From Pseudomonadota bacterium (GTDB lineage Bacteria; Pseudomonadota; Alphaproteobacteria; Sphingomonadales; Sphingomonadaceae): DNA of 8,219 nucleotides. The notes under the pieces are model-generated. The model was not told the DNA's origin and searched no databases. It was given only the letters and a program-made list of their open reading frames with translations. The stretch lies in NCBI GenBank assembly GCA_023423775.1, contig JAFAEZ010000025.1, forward strand, positions 1-8,219, read 5' to 3'. The position numbers were made by a program, and so were the translations under genes. Position 1 is the stretch's first letter, and each line of letters starts with the position of its first letter. Of this stretch, positions 6,471-8,219 are shown one piece after another.

Positions 6471-6896
6471 ATGAAAGTGCAAGTTCAGGACTACGAGCGG
6501 ATGCGGGCTTGGCTGGCTCACGTGTCGCGAGAGACCTTCCCAGCGGAGCTAATGTCGCCGGAGGCTGACCCAATCGTTCACCTGGACCGGCTGGCATCAA
6601 CGGCCCCCGGCAAGGCGCGGGAAGGGCTTTCGATGGCCATCAATGACATCATCGAGATGACAGATGATTGGGCGCAGGAGCGCGTTGCCGCGACCGACGC
6701 TGCGTTGCGGGAACGTGACCTGCCGACGCTCACCGAGATGCGCGGGCGTTTTTCGAAGCTGGTTCAGCGAGCCGTGCGTCGAGACAGCATCAAGGATCAA
6801 GTCGAATACTATGCGGTCCGAAACGCCGCAGAGTTAGGCAATGGAGACCAACTTTGGCCGCTCCTCAAAACCTACGAGGAGCGGCTTGCGCGCTAA
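6471..6896 (+). CDS. Hypothetical charged helical protein
   Basis: 141 residues from ATG 6471. A TTG at 6435 would add 12 residues but lies at the last base of repeat copy B, so the ATG is preferred; neither has a clear ribosome site. The protein is soluble, strongly charged and predicted by eye to be almost wholly alpha-helical. Segments include YERMRAWLAHVSRETFP, SMAINDIIEMTDDWAQERVAA and FSKLVQRAVRRDSIKDQVEY, quoted as separate stretches. There is no signal peptide, membrane helix, cysteine or familiar catalytic motif. Third-position base use is coding-like but GC is lower (about 62% in one 60-base line counted) than the flanking genes. The family is not recognised. Its TAA stop (6894-6896) runs directly into repeat copy C, and it is flanked by B and C. 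Confidence 0.68.
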   Translation: MKVQVQDYERMRAWLAHVSRETFPAELMSPEADPIVHLDRLASTAPGKAREGLSMAINDIIEMTDDWAQERVAATDAALRERDLPTLTEMRGRFSKLVQRAVRRDSIKDQVEYYAVRNAAELGNGDQLWPLLKTYEERLAR

Positions 6897-6923
6897 TGTC
6901 CGGAATGGGTCGAAAGCGGACAT
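6896..6923 (+). repeat. 28-bp palindromic repeat, copy C, abutting a stop codon
   Basis: Perfect 7-bp arms ATGTCCG (6896-6902) and CGGACAT (6917-6923) around the centre GAATGGGTCGAAAG. The first base is the last base of the upstream gene's TAA stop. It ends 39 bp before the next ATG. Confidence 0.85.
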
Positions 6924-6962
6924 CCGTTGCGACGATGCCTGGACCTCGATAGTCGTATCGAA

Positions 6963-7250
6963 ATGTTGCTCAGCGCAAAATCCAACCACCGCCTGCTTTG
7001 GAAAGCCGCTGGTCCAGTTTGTTTCGCCTCGTCGCTATGCTTCTTAATCGGGTCGCTGGCCACGCTCGAGATCCTTCCCTCGGCGCTGGGACCATTCCTA
7101 TTTGGATTGGCCATTTGGTTGCCATCCGGATTGATTGCTCTTTGGCAAAAACAATACCGCTGGGCGGTGGCGGGCTTCGCACCCGTCGTGCCGCCACTCA
7201 TGCTTTTTGGAGGGATTTTCGTTTCCTGCTTACGCGGCGACTGTCTTTAG
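6963..7250 (+). CDS. Small three-helix membrane protein, hypothetical
   Basis: 95 residues from ATG 6963; a TTG at 6927 would add 12 residues, but begins 3 bp past repeat copy C and is less likely. Three hydrophobic segments are visible: about 16-35 (GPVCFASSLCFLIGSLATLE), 40-59 (GPFLFGLAIWLPSGLIALW) and 66-89 (AVAGFAPVVPPLMLFGGIFV region). A short basic N-terminus (SAKSNHRLLWK) and a CLRGDCL tail complete it. No catalytic motif, family signature or ribosome site is seen. GC is low for the window (45-63% in the 60-base lines counted), and AT-ending codons are frequent. It could be an inner-membrane accessory protein; nothing in the sequence gives a role. It is the last of the three patch genes, between repeat copies C and D. 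Confidence 0.62.
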   Translation: MLLSAKSNHRLLWKAAGPVCFASSLCFLIGSLATLEILPSALGPFLFGLAIWLPSGLIALWQKQYRWAVAGFAPVVPPLMLFGGIFVSCLRGDCL

Positions 7251-7262
7251 TTAGCTACTAAC
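7250..7262. other. Small dyad at the stop codon of the membrane protein gene
   Basis: GTTAG-CTA-CTAAC: 5-bp inverted arms starting at the last base of the TAG stop and overlapping the start of repeat copy D. Together with copy D it makes two adjacent hairpins behind the last patch gene, possibly a 3'-end structure. Confidence 0.3.
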
Positions 7263-7288
7263 GTCCGCAATGGGTCGCTAGCGGACGT
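7261..7288 (+). repeat. 28-bp palindromic repeat, copy D
   Basis: Perfect 8-bp arms ACGTCCGC (7261-7268) and GCGGACGT (7281-7288) around AATGGGTCGCTA. Best-paired copy of the four, 10 bp after the stop of the membrane protein gene. It marks the point where plus-strand coding ends and high-GC minus-strand sequence resumes. Confidence 0.85.
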
Positions 7289-7396
7289 AGAGCATGCGGA
7301 AGCCCGGAAGGTCCGCTTTTCCGCCACCGCAGGCACGAGCAGACCTCCCGCTAACGGCCAGTTCACGCCGCTTCACCGCGTCGCTCCCCGATACCC

Positions 7397-7756
7397 CTAT
7401 CGCGGCACCTTGCCGCTGCGGATGTAGGTCTCCTGGTCGGCGGCCCAGGCCGCCTTGCCGCGGGCGATATTGCCGTCGACCTCCGCCTCGGCCTCGGCCT
7501 CGGTCCGGCCGCTCGCCATGGCCTGCTTGACGGCGGCCGCGCGGAAGCGCGCTTCCTGCGGCTTGCAGGCCTTGTCGAAGCCCGTCTTGAAGGTGGCCGG
7601 GTCCATTTTCACCGTCATGCCCATGCGCACGGTGAGGACCATGCAGGCGATATACTGGCCCGCTGCGACGTCGAACTCGAGATCGGTCGTCTGCGCCGAG
7701 CTTGGCACGGCCGCGCCCAGCAGCCCGCCGAGAAAGATCAATGAAACCAGCCGCAT
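7397..7756 (-). CDS. Small secreted hypothetical protein with two cysteines
   Basis: 119 residues from ATG 7756, chosen because it opens a clean Sec signal peptide (MRLVSLIFLGGLLGAA, cleavage near SSA-QT at 21-23); a longer start at 7807 would bury it. A GGGGGGGG purine tract about 7-15 bp upstream may serve as ribosome site. The mature protein is about 98 residues and helical, with two cysteines (C38 in YIACMVL and C64 in FDKACKPQ) that could form one disulfide. Near residues 85-93 an EAEAEAE run is encoded by three tandem copies of a 6-bp unit (7485-7502), a possible slippage site. The layout resembles small periplasmic helical proteins common in sphingomonads, but no named family is recognised. 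GC is high again, like the flanks. Confidence 0.75.
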   Translation of the reverse strand: MRLVSLIFLGGLLGAAVPSSAQTTDLEFDVAAGQYIACMVLTVRMGMTVKMDPATFKTGFDKACKPQEARFRAAAVKQAMASGRTEAEAEAEVDGNIARGKAAWAADQETYIRSGKVPR

Positions 7757-7863
7757 CGCCGTCCCCCCCCCGGATTTGCCGAAGCATCCGATGGAAAGGG
7801 CCTTCAAGTCAACGCGGACGCGAGCGCCGGGGTTGTGCCGGCTCCGAGATAAGGCCCCTGCCC

Positions 7864-7952
7864 GTCATGCCGGACACGATCCGACATCCCGCTTCCTCTC
7901 CGCGCCTTCACGCGCCACAAACAGCGGGACCCCGGATCAAGTCCGGGGTGAC
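7864..7952. repeat. Imperfect inverted-repeat element (MITE-like / dispersed intergenic repeat)
   Basis: Left arm from GTCATGCCGGAC (7864-7875) through GATCCG to CATCCCGCT (to about 7892); right arm, read in reverse complement from 7952, begins GTCACCCCGGAC and continues GATCCG and GTCCCGCT. The right arm contains its own perfect hairpin, CCCCGGA (7930-7936) and TCCGGGG (7942-7948), loop TCAAG. I recall this GTCACCCCGGACTTGATCCG type of sequence as a very common alphaproteobacterial intergenic repeat. It occupies the gap between the two right-end genes. Confidence 0.7.
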
Positions 7953-7996
7953 GCAGGGGAAGCACGCCGCAGGCGGATGAGGTCGCCTCCGCTCGC

Positions 7997-8206
7997 TCAG
8001 GCCCGGGCCAGGCGCTGCCCGCCCTGGAACAGCGGGACGATCTGCCACAGGGCCGAGGCTCCGACGAGCGTGTAGACGATCCGGCTCGGCAGCGACATTT
8101 CGCCGAACAGGGCGGCGACCAGATCGAATCCGAACAGGCCGACCAGGCCCCAATTGAGCCCGCCGACGATCAGCAGGACAAGCGTCAATGTGTTGAGTGC
8201 ACGCAT
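7997..8206 (-). CDS. DUF378 family small membrane protein
   Basis: 69 residues, complete: ATG 8206 is preceded by AAGGAA at good spacing, and the stop is TGA at 7997-7999. Two transmembrane segments are visible, about 6-32 and 42-61. The first contains the family signature GGLNWGLVG (15-23) followed by LFGFDLVAALFG; the second contains IVYTLVGASALWQIVPL. This matches the DUF378 (YuzA-like) family of short two-helix inner-membrane proteins of unknown function. The C-terminus is short and basic (GGQRLARA). It is probably its own transcription unit, since its promoter would lie past the window end and the next minus-strand gene is 240 bp downstream across an inverted-repeat element. Confidence 0.9.
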   Translation of the reverse strand: MRALNTLTLVLLIVGGLNWGLVGLFGFDLVAALFGEMSLPSRIVYTLVGASALWQIVPLFQGGQRLARA

Positions 8207-8219
8207 TTATTTATTCCTT

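Noticed and set aside
6031..6600. Minus-strand open frame (189 codons) across the low-GC patch
   Set aside because: Spans a repeat and the antisense of two better-supported genes; no signal, motif or ribosome site.
5808..7288. Integron cassette array with attC sites
   Set aside because: Same-strand small genes separated by imperfect palindromes suggested it, but the repeats are only 27-28 bp, lack paired RYYYAAC and GTTRRRY boxes at their ends, one copy is inverted, and no integrase is present.
5808..7288. CRISPR array
   Set aside because: Copies are 365-601 bp apart with genes between them, not regularly spaced short spacers.
7278..7787. Minus-strand open frame (169 codons) over the two-cysteine protein gene
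   Set aside because: Gly/Arg-rich shadow that ends by reading into repeat copy D; the 7397-7756 frame has a proper signal peptide.

Overview
The window looks like a chromosomal piece from a high-GC alphaproteobacterium, most likely a sphingomonad. The grounds are the roughly 70% GC coding sequence on both flanks, the protein types present, and three kinds of short palindromic repeat that I recall as common in sphingomonads and related alphaproteobacteria. Species cannot be named from the sequence.

Layout. Positions 1-2385 (+) hold a penicillin-acylase-family N-terminal-nucleophile hydrolase whose true start probably lies just upstream. Converging on it, only 9 bp away, is a compact minus-strand run of four genes read from 5503 down to 2395: an HTH-containing protein of unknown function (4550-5503), an OB/cold-shock-like plus TM2 membrane protein (4023-4466), a DUF1905 protein (3653-3982) and a secreted class-C beta-lactamase-family serine hydrolase (2395-3594). 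Gaps of 40-83 bp are compatible with one operon, but the functions do not obviously belong together. The HTH gene carries a palindromic repeat inside its reading frame and has a GTTC-N7-GTTC LexA-like box upstream.

Positions 5504-5859 hold no gene, only regulatory-looking sequence and hairpins. From about 5.8 to 7.29 kb there is a plus-strand patch of visibly lower GC (45-63% per line counted, against about 70% around it) with three small orphan genes: a secreted four-cysteine protein, a charged helical protein and a three-helix membrane protein. Four copies of one 27-28 bp palindromic repeat punctuate it as repeat-gene-repeat-gene-repeat-gene-repeat. The outer two copies are in inverted orientation. 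This is the least explained part of the window.

The right end returns to high-GC minus-strand sequence: a small secreted two-cysteine protein (7397-7756), an intergenic inverted-repeat element (about 7864-7952), and a complete DUF378 membrane protein (7997-8206). No RNA gene, CRISPR array, transposase or integrase was seen.
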